In this document: one piece after another, positions 10,290-22,964 of the stretch
Layout: the number at the start of each line of letters is the position of its first letter
Position numbering within the stretch: the stretch's first letter is position 1
Source of the DNA: Halomonas cerina
GTDB lineage: Bacteria; Pseudomonadota; Gammaproteobacteria; Pseudomonadales; Halomonadaceae
DNA length: 64,000 nucleotides
Direction of reading: 5' to 3'
Assembly: GCF_014192215.1 (NCBI RefSeq)
Contig: NZ_JACHXP010000007.1
Coordinates: 124,001 to 188,000, forward strand
Notes under the pieces: model-generated
What the model was told of the DNA's origin: nothing
Database searches by the model: none
The model's input: the letters and a program-made list of their open reading frames with translations, nothing else
Program-made: the position numbers and the translations under genes

Positions 10290-12434
10290 ATGTTGCCCCC
10301 ACCCGGTCCGGCCCGCCTCGTCTTCGCCATCGCGCTTGTCGTGGCGGTCACCACCTTCGCCATTGCCGCCGGCCTGGCCCGGGTGGACCATAGTGCCCGC
10401 ACGGAGACCACCCAGAACTGGCTGTCAGGCATCCGGGCGGAAGCCACGGTGGCCGCCGAGTCGCTGAGCGGCGACATGCGCCATCTCTCCGACCTGGCCG
10501 ATGCGCTCGTCGCCGAGCTAGAGAGCGGGACCCTGCCGACCGACCGCATCGAGTCCCGGCTCCAGGCCATGGTAGGGGCCCATCCCTATGTGTTCGGTGT
10601 CGGAGTGATGTTCCGGCCCCATGCCTATGCCGCGGACCGACGGCTGTATGCGCCCTATATCGTCAAGCGCAATGGCCAGCACCGCCTGGTATGGGTCGAT
10701 GAGGTCTACGACTATACCCACCCCGAGCACGCCTGGTATCACCAGGGAACCACCCACGCGGGCTGGCTCGAGCCCTTCTTCGGCCAGGCCAGCCAGGCGA
10801 TGCTCGCCCTCTACTGCGCCCCCTTCCGGCTTCCGGAACCACAGCGGCGACGCCCCGAGCTCGAGACCGACGGCACCGTCTGCATCGACTACTCGATCGA
10901 GGATGTGTGGGCACTGGTCGGCGCCCTGGACCTGGGCGATACCGGCTATGCCATGGTCGTCACCGACCAGGGCACCTTCGTGTCACACCCGCGGCGAGAC
11001 TACGTGCGCCAGGGGCTGACCCTCCTGGATCTGGCCGAGCGGCTGGACGACCCCAGCCTGCGGCAGCTGGCCGAGCAAGCCAGCGATGAGCAGCGCGGGA
11101 CCATCGCCCACACCAGCGAGCTCACCGGCCAGGCGTCGTGGATCTTCCACGACCCCATCGCAGCATCGGACTGGACCCTGGCCGTGGTGGCCTTCATCGA
11201 CGAGATCCCCCTCGATCGGGCCCGGCACAAGTATCGCCAGATCCTGATCACCATTGCCCTGGTCGTCGGGGCGAGCGGCCTGGTGGTCCTCCTCGTCGCC
11301 TATCGGCTGGGCTCCGAGCCCGTACTGTGGAGCGGGAGTCTCGCCATCGCCGTGTTGTTCCTGCTCGGCGTGGTGAATATCTGGGCGCTGGAGTTCGCCG
11401 AGGTGGGTCGCGATCCACCGGGGGCCGTCATGCTGGTGGACCGAGCTGGCATCGCGAGCTATCTGGATGACTATGTCGAAGAAAGCCGCCTGCAGCGACT
11501 GGGCGACCCGCTCCGCGTACCGACCGGGATCTACCTCGAGTCGATCCGCTTCGAGACGCCCCACGACTTCGTCGTTACCGGCTTCGCCTGGCAGCGCTAT
11601 CGCCGGCCGGACCAGGATCACCTGACGCGCGGGATCTTCTTTCCGGATTCGGTCCCCGAGCAGGATGTCCGCGAGGAGCTTTACCGCTTCCGCGACGGCG
11701 ATCACGAGGTGGTCGGCTGGTTCTTCAAGACCACCCTGCACCAACCCTCCGATCACTCGCGTTTTCCGATCGACGTCAAGACCCTGCGGCTACGAATCTG
11801 GCATCCGGACATGACCCGCAACGCCGTGCTGGTGCCGGAGCTTTCGGCCTACCGGCTGATCCATCCCACGGCACTGCCGGGGATGAAGCCCGGCTTCCGT
11901 CTGCCGGGGTGGCAGCTGGAGCGTAGCTTCTTCGCCTATCGCTTCCACGACTATCGCAGCGACTTCGGCATCCGCGGCAACGCCCTGATGGGCGGCTTTC
12001 CGGAGCTGACCTACCATCTCACCCTGCGGCGCAACATCACCGACGCCTTCATCTCCAACCAGATCCCGCTGTTCGTTGCCGCGATCATGCTGTTCGCGAT
12101 GCTGATGATCGATACCCGAGAGCAGGCCCGGGCCTCCCTTCACGGCTTCAACACCGCCACGGTGCTGGCGACGGCCGCCGCCATCTTCTTCATCATCCTG
12201 CTCGCGCACATCGATATCCGCAGTCGTTACGCCACCGAGCAGATCATGTACCTGGAGTACTTCTACTTCATCACCTACTTCACCATCGTGGCCATTTCCA
12301 TCAACGCCTTCATGCTGACGGCGAGCAACGATCTCCCCTTCTTCCACTACCGCGATAACCTCATCCCCAAGCTACTGTTCTGGCCCCTGCTGCACGGCGC
12401 CTTCTTCGTGGTGACGGTGTATGTCTTCCTGTGA
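10290..12434 (+). CDS. Polytopic Cache-domain membrane receptor without output domain
   Basis: The 714-residue protein has an N-terminal membrane helix (residues about 10-30), a long extracytoplasmic domain with double-Cache features (HPYVFGVGVMF, VDEVYDYTHPEHAWY, LGDTGYAMVVTDQGTFVSHP), then a helix near ILITIALVVGASGL and another near LAIAVLFLLGVVNI. A second soluble domain (about 375-620) and four closing helices (FVAAIMLFAMLMI to LLHGAFFVVTVYVFL) follow. There is no histidine kinase, GGDEF or methyl-accepting region. The ATG at 10290 has AGGAGC upstream. It converges on the hybrid kinase gene, so it may sense a ligand for that system; this is inference from position only. Confidence 0.65.
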   Translation: MLPPPGPARLVFAIALVVAVTTFAIAAGLARVDHSARTETTQNWLSGIRAEATVAAESLSGDMRHLSDLADALVAELESGTLPTDRIESRLQAMVGAHPYVFGVGVMFRPHAYAADRRLYAPYIVKRNGQHRLVWVDEVYDYTHPEHAWYHQGTTHAGWLEPFFGQASQAMLALYCAPFRLPEPQRRRPELETDGTVCIDYSIEDVWALVGALDLGDTGYAMVVTDQGTFVSHPRRDYVRQGLTLLDLAERLDDPSLRQLAEQASDEQRGTIAHTSELTGQASWIFHDPIAASDWTLAVVAFIDEIPLDRARHKYRQILITIALVVGASGLVVLLVAYRLGSEPVLWSGSLAIAVLFLLGVVNIWALEFAEVGRDPPGAVMLVDRAGIASYLDDYVEESRLQRLGDPLRVPTGIYLESIRFETPHDFVVTGFAWQRYRRPDQDHLTRGIFFPDSVPEQDVREELYRFRDGDHEVVGWFFKTTLHQPSDHSRFPIDVKTLRLRIWHPDMTRNAVLVPELSAYRLIHPTALPGMKPGFRLPGWQLERSFFAYRFHDYRSDFGIRGNALMGGFPELTYHLTLRRNITDAFISNQIPLFVAAIMLFAMLMIDTREQARASLHGFNTATVLATAAAIFFIILLAHIDIRSRYATEQIMYLEYFYFITYFTIVAISINAFMLTASNDLPFFHYRDNLIPKLLFWPLLHGAFFVVTVYVFL

Positions 12435-12470
12435 CGCCTGGTCGTGCTCGTTGGTGGCCCCGCCATCCGG

Positions 12471-15956
<3,486 letters not shown>

Positions 15957-15985
15957 GGCCTCTCCTCGGTCGTTCAGGGGGTCGT

Positions 15986-17635
15986 TCAGGGAAAGACGCC
16001 GCGCAGCAGCTTGGCCTCGGTGACCCGGGTGATGCCCTCGATCAGGGCGGCCGTGCGCATGTCGAGATGGCTCTCCTTGGCCCGCCTCAGGGTGCGCTCG
16101 AAGGCGTCCAGCAGGATCGCCTTTTGCTGGCGGTTGATCTCCTCGTGGGTCCACATCAGGTTCTGCATGCCCTGCACCCACTCGAAATAGGACACCGTCA
16201 CCCCCCCGGCGTTGCCGAGGATATCGGGCAGCACGAAGACATCATTGTCGTGGAGGATATCGTCCGCCTCGAGGGTGGTGGGTCCGTTGGCCCCCTCGGC
16301 CAGCAGCCGGCAGTCGATGCGTGCGGCATTCTCGACCGTCACCTGGTGCTGCAGGGCGGCCAGCACCAGCACATCGCAGGGCAGCTCGAGCAGTTCGGCG
16401 TTGCTGATCGCCTCCGCCTCCGGGTACCCCGCCAGCACCCGGTGCTCGGCCACATGGTCGAGCAGCGCCTCCATCGACAGGCCATCGCGGGCATAGAGGC
16501 CGGTGGAGGCGTCACTGACGCCGATGATCCTGACCCCCAGCTCGGCAAGAAATCGCGCCGTGTAGCTCCCCACGTTGCCGAAGCCCTGCACCACCGCCGT
16601 GGCTCCGGAAAGCTCGACACCCAGGTGCGCCGCCGAGGCCTCGATCAGGTACACCAGGCCACGCCCGGTGGCCGCCTTGCGTCCCGGGGAGCCGCCCAGC
16701 ACTACCGGCTTGCCGGTGACCACGGTCGGCACCGCATGGCCGACCTGCTGGCTGTAGGTGTCCATCAGCCAGGCCATGACCCGCTCGTCGGTACCCAGGT
16801 CCGGCGCCGGAATGTCCTTGTCGGGACCGATGATATCGATGATCTCGGTGGTGTAGCGGCGTGTCAGGCGCTGCAGCTCGGCATCGCTCAAGGTGGTGGG
16901 ATCGATCCGCACGCCGCCCTTGGCGCCGCCGAAGGGCAGCCTCATCAGCGCACACTTCCAGGTCATCCACATCGCCAGGGCGGCGACCTCGCCCAGGTCC
17001 ACGTCCTCGTGGTAGCGGATCCCGCCCTTGGTCGGGCCCATGGAGAGCAGGTGCTGCACTCGGTAGCCGAACACGATCTCCCCTTGGGAGCGATCATCGC
17101 GAAAGAAGGGGAAGCTGACCATCTGGGTGCGCTGGGGGAACAGCAGGCGCTGGCGAATGTTGTCGTCCAGGCCCATGTACTGGGCGGCCTTGAGGAACTG
17201 CTGCTGGGCGAGGCGAAACATCGGCGAGTCCCACTCGCTGCCCCGGGCTCGCGCCCGGGACAGGATGTAGCGGATCGCCCGGCCCAAGGCCACGCCCTTG
17301 AGGTGCGTCTTGACCAGATAATCGTAGGCGCCGGATTCCACCGCCCGGGCGGCCAGCTTGACGTCATCGAGGCTGGTCAGCACCACCACCGGCACCTGAG
17401 GCGCCACCAGGCGCACACGAAACAGGGTCTCCAACTCCTCGCTGTCGGGCAGCACAAGGTCCAACAGCACTAGATCCACGCCGCCCTTGACCAGCCGCGT
17501 GAGGCCGTCGGCCAGGTTGTCCACGGCCTCGACATCACAGTCGAGTTGGGTATCGGCCGCGAGCAGCCGCTGGATCAGCTTGCTGTGAAGCGGGTTATCT
17601 TCGACCAGCAAGAGATGAATAGGGGAATCCTGCAT
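15986..17635 (-). CDS. Response-regulator receiver domain fused to glutamate dehydrogenase
   Basis: One uninterrupted 549-residue frame joins two complete domains. Residues 5-125 are a CheY-like receiver: acidic pair E12-D13 in LLLVEDNP, phosphoacceptor D59 in [10 protein letters not shown]87 in VVLTS and K109 in YLVKTH. Residues about 137-549 are a Glu/Leu/Phe/Val dehydrogenase of normal length: [13 protein letters not shown], the substrate lysine in GGAKGGVR, the catalytic aspartate in PAPDLGT, the dinucleotide loop [17 protein letters not shown] and [17 protein letters not shown]. It should interconvert glutamate and 2-oxoglutarate plus ammonia, with phosphorylation as a possible switch. 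It is the first gene of an operon with a hybrid kinase. The cofactor and the physiological direction are not determined by the sequence seen. Confidence 0.88.
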   Translation of the reverse strand: MQDSPIHLLLVEDNPLHSKLIQRLLAADTQLDCDVEAVDNLADGLTRLVKGGVDLVLLDLVLPDSEELETLFRVRLVAPQVPVVVLTSLDDVKLAARAVESGAYDYLVKTHLKGVALGRAIRYILSRARARGSEWDSPMFRLAQQQFLKAAQYMGLDDNIRQRLLFPQRTQMVSFPFFRDDRSQGEIVFGYRVQHLLSMGPTKGGIRYHEDVDLGEVAALAMWMTWKCALMRLPFGGAKGGVRIDPTTLSDAELQRLTRRYTTEIIDIIGPDKDIPAPDLGTDERVMAWLMDTYSQQVGHAVPTVVTGKPVVLGGSPGRKAATGRGLVYLIEASAAHLGVELSGATAVVQGFGNVGSYTARFLAELGVRIIGVSDASTGLYARDGLSMEALLDHVAEHRVLAGYPEAEAISNAELLELPCDVLVLAALQHQVTVENAARIDCRLLAEGANGPTTLEADDILHDNDVFVLPDILGNAGGVTVSYFEWVQGMQNLMWTHEEINRQQKAILLDAFERTLRRAKESHLDMRTAALIEGITRVTEAKLLRGVFP

Positions 17636-17800
17636 GGCGGCTGCCTCGCCCTCGTCGCTACGCGAAGGCGGTCTGCCCTCGCCGCCGGCCTCGCGGGCAC
17701 CCTCCCGCCGGCCGGCTTCATCTCTCAGCGTAGGCCAAGCGCCCTGTCCGGAACATAGCCAACGATCGCCTCCGCGTGAGGACGCACACCGGCAGCCGAC

Positions 17801-18487
17801 TCACGGCGCCATGGACGCCCCCTGTCGCTCCAGGGCCTTGACGCTGGACACGAAATCGCTAAAGCGCTCGCCCTGGATCAGCACATGCTCTCGCAGGATA
17901 CGCTCGGCCTGTTCCGTCTGCCCCCCCTCGATGGCGGCCAGGATCTCGCGATGCTCAGCCAGCGAGCTGTGCATGCGGCGACGGACCTGCAGCTGCAGGC
18001 GACGGTAAGGATTGAGGCGCTGCTTGAGCTGGCGCGCCTCGTCGGCCAGGAAGCCATTGTGGCTGGCCATATAGATAGCGTCGTGGAAGGCCTCGTTCTC
18101 ATAGTAGTACTCGTCGGTGTTACCGGCCTCGGCGGCCGCCTCACAGCGCGCCAGGGCCCCGCGCAGGACGGCCAGCTCCGCTTCGCTGATGCGACGCGCG
18201 GCGAGCCGGCCGCACATCCCCTCGAGTTCCGCCATCACCTCGAACATCTCGATCAGCTGGTCGAGGCCGACCCGGGCCACGAAGGTGCCCTTCTTCGGCA
18301 TGACCGTCACCAGGCCGCTGGCCACTAGCTGCTGGATCGCCTCGCGCACCGGGGTACGCGATACCGCGAACTCCTCGCACAGGGCTTCCGGGTCGAGGCG
18401 CTCACCGGGAGGCCGGCGCCCATTGATGATGTCATCCTCCAAGGCATCGCGAAGCCGCTGCACATTGGACCGTTTCACGCTGTTCAC
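17801..18487 (-). CDS. GntR/FCD-family regulator of malonate genes
   Basis: The 228-residue protein has an N-terminal GntR winged helix (RLRDALEDDIINGRRPPGERL, then CEEFAVSRTPVREAIQQLVASGLV) and a helical FCD effector domain with histidines placed for a metal/ligand site (NEAFHDAIYMASHN, SLAEHREILAAI). FCD regulators usually repress and release DNA on binding a carboxylate. It is divergent from the malonate TRAP operon, as matR is in other bacteria, so malonate or malonyl-CoA is the expected effector. The name MatR would be by analogy. Confidence 0.82.
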   Translation of the reverse strand: MNSVKRSNVQRLRDALEDDIINGRRPPGERLDPEALCEEFAVSRTPVREAIQQLVASGLVTVMPKKGTFVARVGLDQLIEMFEVMAELEGMCGRLAARRISEAELAVLRGALARCEAAAEAGNTDEYYYENEAFHDAIYMASHNGFLADEARQLKQRLNPYRRLQLQVRRRMHSSLAEHREILAAIEGGQTEQAERILREHVLIQGERFSDFVSSVKALERQGASMAP

Positions 18488-18568
18488 TGACCACCTCCCT
18501 GACGACGACGCTGTCGCTCATGGCTGTCGACCTCATGCTGATCGCCACCATCGTCTAACCTTCGAAAA

Positions 18569-18626
18569 TTGACAGTAACATGTCACAGCATCTATAGAAG
18601 TATACATCAGCTCGTCTGATACATGC
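18569..18626 (+). promoter_or_regulatory. Sigma-70 promoter and candidate GntR operator of the malonate operon
   Basis: TTGACA (18569-18574) and TATAGA (18593-18598) are separated by 18 bases and lie about 65 bases before matP. Just downstream are GTATAC (18600-18605) and an inverted pair ATCAG-N5-CTGAT (18606-18620), so a repressor bound here would block the promoter. The GntR gene reads away from the same region. Confidence 0.6.
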
Positions 18627-18662
18627 TTTACAAGAACAATAGACCACAGGAGAGTCCAGATC

Positions 18663-19661
18663 ATGCAATTCAAGCTCACTCCCATCGCCGCCTCGGCCGC
18701 CATGACGCTCGTCCTCGCTTCCTCCGCCAGCGCCGAGACCGTGCTGCGTGCCTCCCACCAGTTCCCTGGTGGCCAGGGCGACGTGCGCGACGAGATGGTG
18801 CAGATGATGGCCGACAAGGTCGCCGAGGCCGACGTCGGCCTGGAGATCCAGGTCTATCCCGGCCAGTCGCTGTTCAAGGCCGACGAGCAGTGGGGCGCCC
18901 TGGTTCGCGGACGCCTGGACATCACCGCGCTGCCACTGGACTACGCCAGCGGTCGACATCCCGAGTTCTCGTCCACGCTGATGCCGGGGCTGGTGCGCAA
19001 CCACGAACACGCCCAGCGCCTCAACGACTCCGAGTTCATGGACATGATCAAGGCAGTCATCCAGGAAGGCGGCGCCCGGGTACTGGCCGATGCCTGGCTC
19101 TCGGGGGCCTTCGCGTCCAGCCAGAACTGCATCACCTCGCCAGAGACCGTGGAAGGCCAGAACTTTCGCGCCGCCGGGCCCGCCTTCGAGCAGATGCTGG
19201 AGGCCGCCGGGGCCTCGATCGCCTCGATGCCCTCCTCCGAGATCTACACCGCCATGCAGACCGGCGTGCTGGACGCCGCCAACACCTCCTCTATGTCCTT
19301 CATCTCCTACCGCCTCTACGAGCAGGTGGACTGCCTGACCGAACCCGGCGAGCACGCCCTGTGGTTCATGTACGAGCCGATCCTGATCTCCGAGCAGGTC
19401 TGGCAAGGGCTCGATGAGGCGCAGCAACAGGCCCTGATGTCGGCTAGCCAGGAGGCCGAGGAGTTCTTCGCTGCCGAAGCCGCCGCCATCGACCAGCAGA
19501 TGGTCGAGGTGTTCGAGGAGAACGGCGTCGAGGTCGTCAGCATGAGCGAGGAGGACTACAACGCCTGGCTGGAGATCGCCAAGCAGAGCTCCTACAAGAA
19601 CTTCGCCGATAATGTCGAGAACGGTCAGGCCCTGATCGACGCCGCCCTCGCGGTGGAATGA
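18663..19661 (+). CDS. matP: TRAP transporter substrate-binding protein (malonate)
   Basis: The 332-residue DctP-type protein has a Sec signal peptide (SAAMTLVLASSASAE) and the family segments FPGGQGDVRDEMVQMMADKV, IQVYPGQSLFKADEQWGALVRGRLDI and the ligand-pocket region FRAAGPAFEQMLEAAGA. It binds the substrate in the periplasm and delivers it to the membrane subunits. It opens an operon that also encodes malonyl-CoA decarboxylase and malonyl-CoA synthetase, the same order as the matPQMAB malonate operon of Sinorhizobium meliloti. Malonate specificity is inferred from that context. Confidence 0.88.
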   Translation: MQFKLTPIAASAAMTLVLASSASAETVLRASHQFPGGQGDVRDEMVQMMADKVAEADVGLEIQVYPGQSLFKADEQWGALVRGRLDITALPLDYASGRHPEFSSTLMPGLVRNHEHAQRLNDSEFMDMIKAVIQEGGARVLADAWLSGAFASSQNCITSPETVEGQNFRAAGPAFEQMLEAAGASIASMPSSEIYTAMQTGVLDAANTSSMSFISYRLYEQVDCLTEPGEHALWFMYEPILISEQVWQGLDEAQQQALMSASQEAEEFFAAEAAAIDQQMVEVFEENGVEVVSMSEEDYNAWLEIAKQSSYKNFADNVENGQALIDAALAVE

Positions 19662-19692
19662 CGCCGACGTTGCGATCCACTCGGACCCGACC

Positions 19693-19713
19693 GGCCGCCC
19701 TGTGAGGGCGGCC
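19693..19713 (+). other. Intercistronic hairpin between matP and matQ
   Basis: GGCCGCCCT and AGGGCGGCC form a perfect 9-bp stem with a GTG loop 31 bases after matP. There is no T run, so full termination is unlikely. Such a structure behind the binding-protein gene usually protects the upstream transcript and lets the binding protein be made in excess of the membrane subunits. Confidence 0.6.
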
Positions 19714-19736
19714 ATCCCGTCATATCGGAGGGCCTC

Positions 19737-20255
19737 ATGGAACACTCTCACACCGACGCCACGACGCCCAGCGGGCTCGTCGGCGGCTATATACGCCTGA
19801 TGGACAGACTCTCTGGCGCCACCGCCTATCTCGCCGCGGCACTGTTCGTCGCCGGGGTGGTCGTCGTGTGCCAGATGGTGTTCGTGCGCTACATCCTTGG
19901 CCAGAGTACCAGTTGGCAGACCGAGTTCACGGTCTTTTCCGTGACCGCCGCGATGCTGATGGGCAGTCCCTATGTGCTGATGACCGGCGGCCATGTCGCC
20001 GTCACCGTGCTGCCCGACATGCTGTCCGGCTGGCCGCGCCGCCTCATGCGACTGGCGGCCTCCTTGGTCGGCCTTGGCTTCTGTGCCGCCCTGGCCTACG
20101 CCTCATGGATCTATGTCGCCGAGGCCTGGCACGGCAACTGGACCACCGGTTCCGTATGGAACCCGCCCCTGTGGCCGGCCCTGCTGCCCATGGCCGTCGG
20201 CATCACCTTGCTGACGCTGCAGTACGTCGCTGAAATCCTGCGTGGGGAGGAGTGA
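19737..20255 (+). CDS. matQ: TRAP transporter small permease (DctQ type)
   Basis: The 172-residue membrane protein shows four hydrophobic segments and the DctQ pattern (GATAYLAAALFVAGVVVVCQM, then WQTEFTVFSVTAAMLMGSPYV). It bridges the binding protein and the large permease. GGAGG stands upstream of the ATG at 19737. The gene ends just before, and its stop overlaps the ribosome binding region of, the next gene. Confidence 0.88.
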   Translation: MEHSHTDATTPSGLVGGYIRLMDRLSGATAYLAAALFVAGVVVVCQMVFVRYILGQSTSWQTEFTVFSVTAAMLMGSPYVLMTGGHVAVTVLPDMLSGWPRRLMRLAASLVGLGFCAALAYASWIYVAEAWHGNWTTGSVWNPPLWPALLPMAVGITLLTLQYVAEILRGEE

Positions 20256-20257
20256 GC

Positions 20258-21592
20258 ATGGATCCTGTAACTGCCGGCATTCTCGTCGCCATCGGCCTGA
20301 TCGTGCTGATGGCCATCGGCACGCCGATCGCCTTCGCCCTGGGCGCCATTTCCTTGATCGCCCTGGTCGCCGACCGCGGCCTGGTCGAGCTGACCTATTT
20401 CGGCGAGACCTTCTTCGATCGCATTGCCGAATTCGGCTTCGTGGCCATCCCCATGTTCATCATGATGGGCGCGGCCGTGGCGTCATCGCCCACCGGACGC
20501 GACCTCTATCGCTCGCTGGACCTGTGGCTCGGCAAGCTGCCCGGCGGCCTGGCGATCTCCAACATTGGCGCCTGCACGATCTTCTCTGCACTCTCCGGCT
20601 CATCACCCGCCACCTGCGCGGCCATCGGCAAGATGGGCATCCCCGAGATGCGCAAGCGCGGCTATCCCGACGGCGTCGCCGCCGGCTGTATCGCCGCGGG
20701 CGGCACCCTGGGCATCCTGATCCCGCCCTCGGTGACCATGATCATCTACGGCATCTCCACCGAGACCTCGATCGGGCGCCTGTTCATCGCCGGCGTGATC
20801 CCCGGCTTCATGCTCGCCGGGCTGTTCATGATCTGGACGCTGATCGCCTGCAAGCTGGCTGGCGGCTACGGCAACCCCATGGCCATCGCCACCGAGAAGA
20901 TCAAACAGACGGTCCGCGAGAATGTCGATGCCAACCTCAAGGCCCTGGTCAGGGTGCTGCCCTTCCTGGCCGTGGTGCTCGGCATCCTCTTTGCCCTCTA
21001 CGGCGGCGTGGCCACGCCCTCGGAAGCCGCCGGGGTGGGCGCCTTCCTGTGCCTGGCGCTGGCCATCATCATCTACCGCATGTGGCAGGTGAAGCCCATC
21101 AAGCTGATCATGCGCGATTCGCTGCGCGAGAGCGTGATGATCATGCTGATCATCGCCGCCGCCGAGGTGTTCGCCTACGCGCTGTCGTCACTGTTCATCA
21201 CCCAGACCGTGGCCGGTGCCATCGCCGACCTGGAGGTCAACCGCTGGGTACTGATGGGGATCATCAATGTCTTCCTGCTGGTGGCCGGCTTCTTCCTGCC
21301 CCCGGTGGCGGTGATCGTGATGACCGCACCGATCCTGCTGCCGATCATCCTGTCGGCCAACTTCGATCCCTACTGGTTCGCGGTGGTGCTGACCATCAAC
21401 CTGGAGATCGGCCTGATCACCCCGCCGGTGGGGCTCAATCTCTTCATCATCAACAGCATTGCACCGGATATCTCGCTGCGTAACGTGCTGACGGGCAGCC
21501 TGCCCTATGCGCTGTGCATGGTGCTCGGGATCCTCTTGCTCTGCCTGTTCCCGGGACTGGCCCTGTGGCTGCCCGACCTGCTCATGGGCTGA
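20258..21592 (+). CDS. matM: TRAP transporter large permease (DctM type)
   Basis: The 444-residue protein has about a dozen hydrophobic helices and the DctM hallmarks AIPMFIMMGAAVASS, SGSSPATCAAIGKMGIPEM and NLEIGLITPPVGLNLFIINS. It is the sodium-coupled translocating subunit. I take the ATG at 20258, eight bases after GGGGAGG, rather than the GTG at 20252, which would lie directly on that site. It belongs to the malonate operon. Confidence 0.9.
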   Translation: MDPVTAGILVAIGLIVLMAIGTPIAFALGAISLIALVADRGLVELTYFGETFFDRIAEFGFVAIPMFIMMGAAVASSPTGRDLYRSLDLWLGKLPGGLAISNIGACTIFSALSGSSPATCAAIGKMGIPEMRKRGYPDGVAAGCIAAGGTLGILIPPSVTMIIYGISTETSIGRLFIAGVIPGFMLAGLFMIWTLIACKLAGGYGNPMAIATEKIKQTVRENVDANLKALVRVLPFLAVVLGILFALYGGVATPSEAAGVGAFLCLALAIIIYRMWQVKPIKLIMRDSLRESVMIMLIIAAAEVFAYALSSLFITQTVAGAIADLEVNRWVLMGIINVFLLVAGFFLPPVAVIVMTAPILLPIILSANFDPYWFAVVLTINLEIGLITPPVGLNLFIINSIAPDISLRNVLTGSLPYALCMVLGILLLCLFPGLALWLPDLLMG

Positions 21593-21608
21593 AGGAGAAG
21601 ACGACATC

Positions 21609-22964
21609 ATGAACATGACTTTCCTGCAGGAGCTGTTCAACAACATCACCCAGCGTGATGCCCTGCTGAGGCGCCGCCAGGGCGATGGGTCGACCCCCGA
21701 CCATGCCCAACTGATCCGCGCCTGCCGGACCCTGCTGGCCAGCGACGGCGAGGCCTCGAGCATCGCCATGGCCAGTCGCGCCCTGGCCATGTACGCCCGC
21801 CTGGGCGACGACGAGAAGCGCCGGTTCTTCGAGCGCCTGGCGGAGGAGTTCTCCGCCGACCCGACGGCGATCGATACCGCCTATGCCCGCTACCGGGAGG
21901 CTCGCGACAACCGCAGCCTGCAGACCCTGTTCGATACCTGCGAGCCGCGCCGCCAGGAGCTGCTGCGCCGCCTCAACCTGCCCAGCGACGGCACCCTGGC
22001 GCTGGTGCGCATGCGCGAGGACCTGCTGCGCATGCTTCGCGACAATCCCGGCTTCGCGGCCATCGATGCCGACTTCGCGCACCTCTTCGGCTCCTGGTTC
22101 AATCGGGGCTTCCTGGTCCTCAAGCGCATCGACTGGAACACCCCGGCCTCGATCCTGGAGAAGATCATCCGCTACGAGGCGGTCCACGAGATCCAGGACT
22201 GGGACGACCTGCGCCGCCGTCTGGATGCCCGCGACCGCCGCTGCTTCGCCTTCTTCCATCCGGCGATCGGCGACGAGCCGCTGATCTTTGTCGAGGTCGC
22301 GCTGCACAAGGGGCTCCCCGACCGCATCCAGCCGATCCTCAAGGGGGAGCGCCACGCGGTCGACGACCCCGACATGGCCGATGCCGCGGCCTTCTTCGGC
22401 ATCAGCAACTGCCAGACCGGGCTGCGCGGCATCTCCTTCGGCAACTTCCTGATCAAGCAGGTGGTCCAGGAGCTCAAGCAGGAGCTTCCTCAGCTCAAGC
22501 ACTTCGTGACGCTCTCGCCGGTGCCCGGTTTCGCCCAGTGGCTGGCCGAGCTTCGCAACGACGCGACCCTGCCGCCTGCGCTGCTCGAGTCCCTCGCCGA
22601 GCTCGACGCCCCCGACTGGCACCGCGACCCGGAGCGCAGCGAGCGGCTCAAGGCGGTGGTCAAGCCGCTGGCTGCCCGTTACCTGGTCGACGAGAAGAAT
22701 GCCCGGGGCCTGCCCCTCAACCCGGTCGCGCGGTTCCACCTGGGCAACGGCGCCGAACTGCACCGTATCAACTGGCTGGGGGATGTCTCGCCCAAGGGAC
22801 TCAAGCAGGCTCATGGCCTGATGGTCAACTACCTCTACGTGCTCGACGACATCGAGCGCAACCACGAGAACTACACCGCCAACGCCACCGTGGCCCGTTC
22901 GAGCGAGGTGCGTGACCTCGCCCGCAAGGCCAGGAAGCTGGCCAAGGGAGAGACTGCAAAATGA
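21609..22964 (+). CDS. matA: Malonyl-CoA decarboxylase
   Basis: The 451-residue protein belongs to the MCD family: helical N-terminal domain (MNMTFLQELFNNITQRD onward) and a C-terminal acyltransferase-fold domain with the catalytic serine region HFVTLSPVPGF and histidine region NGAELHRINWLGD. It converts malonyl-CoA to acetyl-CoA and CO2. AAGGAG overlaps the end of matM and is well placed for the ATG at 21609; the longer open frame upstream overlaps matM and is not family-like. It overlaps matB by four bases, indicating translational coupling. Confidence 0.92.
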   Translation: MNMTFLQELFNNITQRDALLRRRQGDGSTPDHAQLIRACRTLLASDGEASSIAMASRALAMYARLGDDEKRRFFERLAEEFSADPTAIDTAYARYREARDNRSLQTLFDTCEPRRQELLRRLNLPSDGTLALVRMREDLLRMLRDNPGFAAIDADFAHLFGSWFNRGFLVLKRIDWNTPASILEKIIRYEAVHEIQDWDDLRRRLDARDRRCFAFFHPAIGDEPLIFVEVALHKGLPDRIQPILKGERHAVDDPDMADAAAFFGISNCQTGLRGISFGNFLIKQVVQELKQELPQLKHFVTLSPVPGFAQWLAELRNDATLPPALLESLAELDAPDWHRDPERSERLKAVVKPLAARYLVDEKNARGLPLNPVARFHLGNGAELHRINWLGDVSPKGLKQAHGLMVNYLYVLDDIERNHENYTANATVARSSEVRDLARKARKLAKGETAK

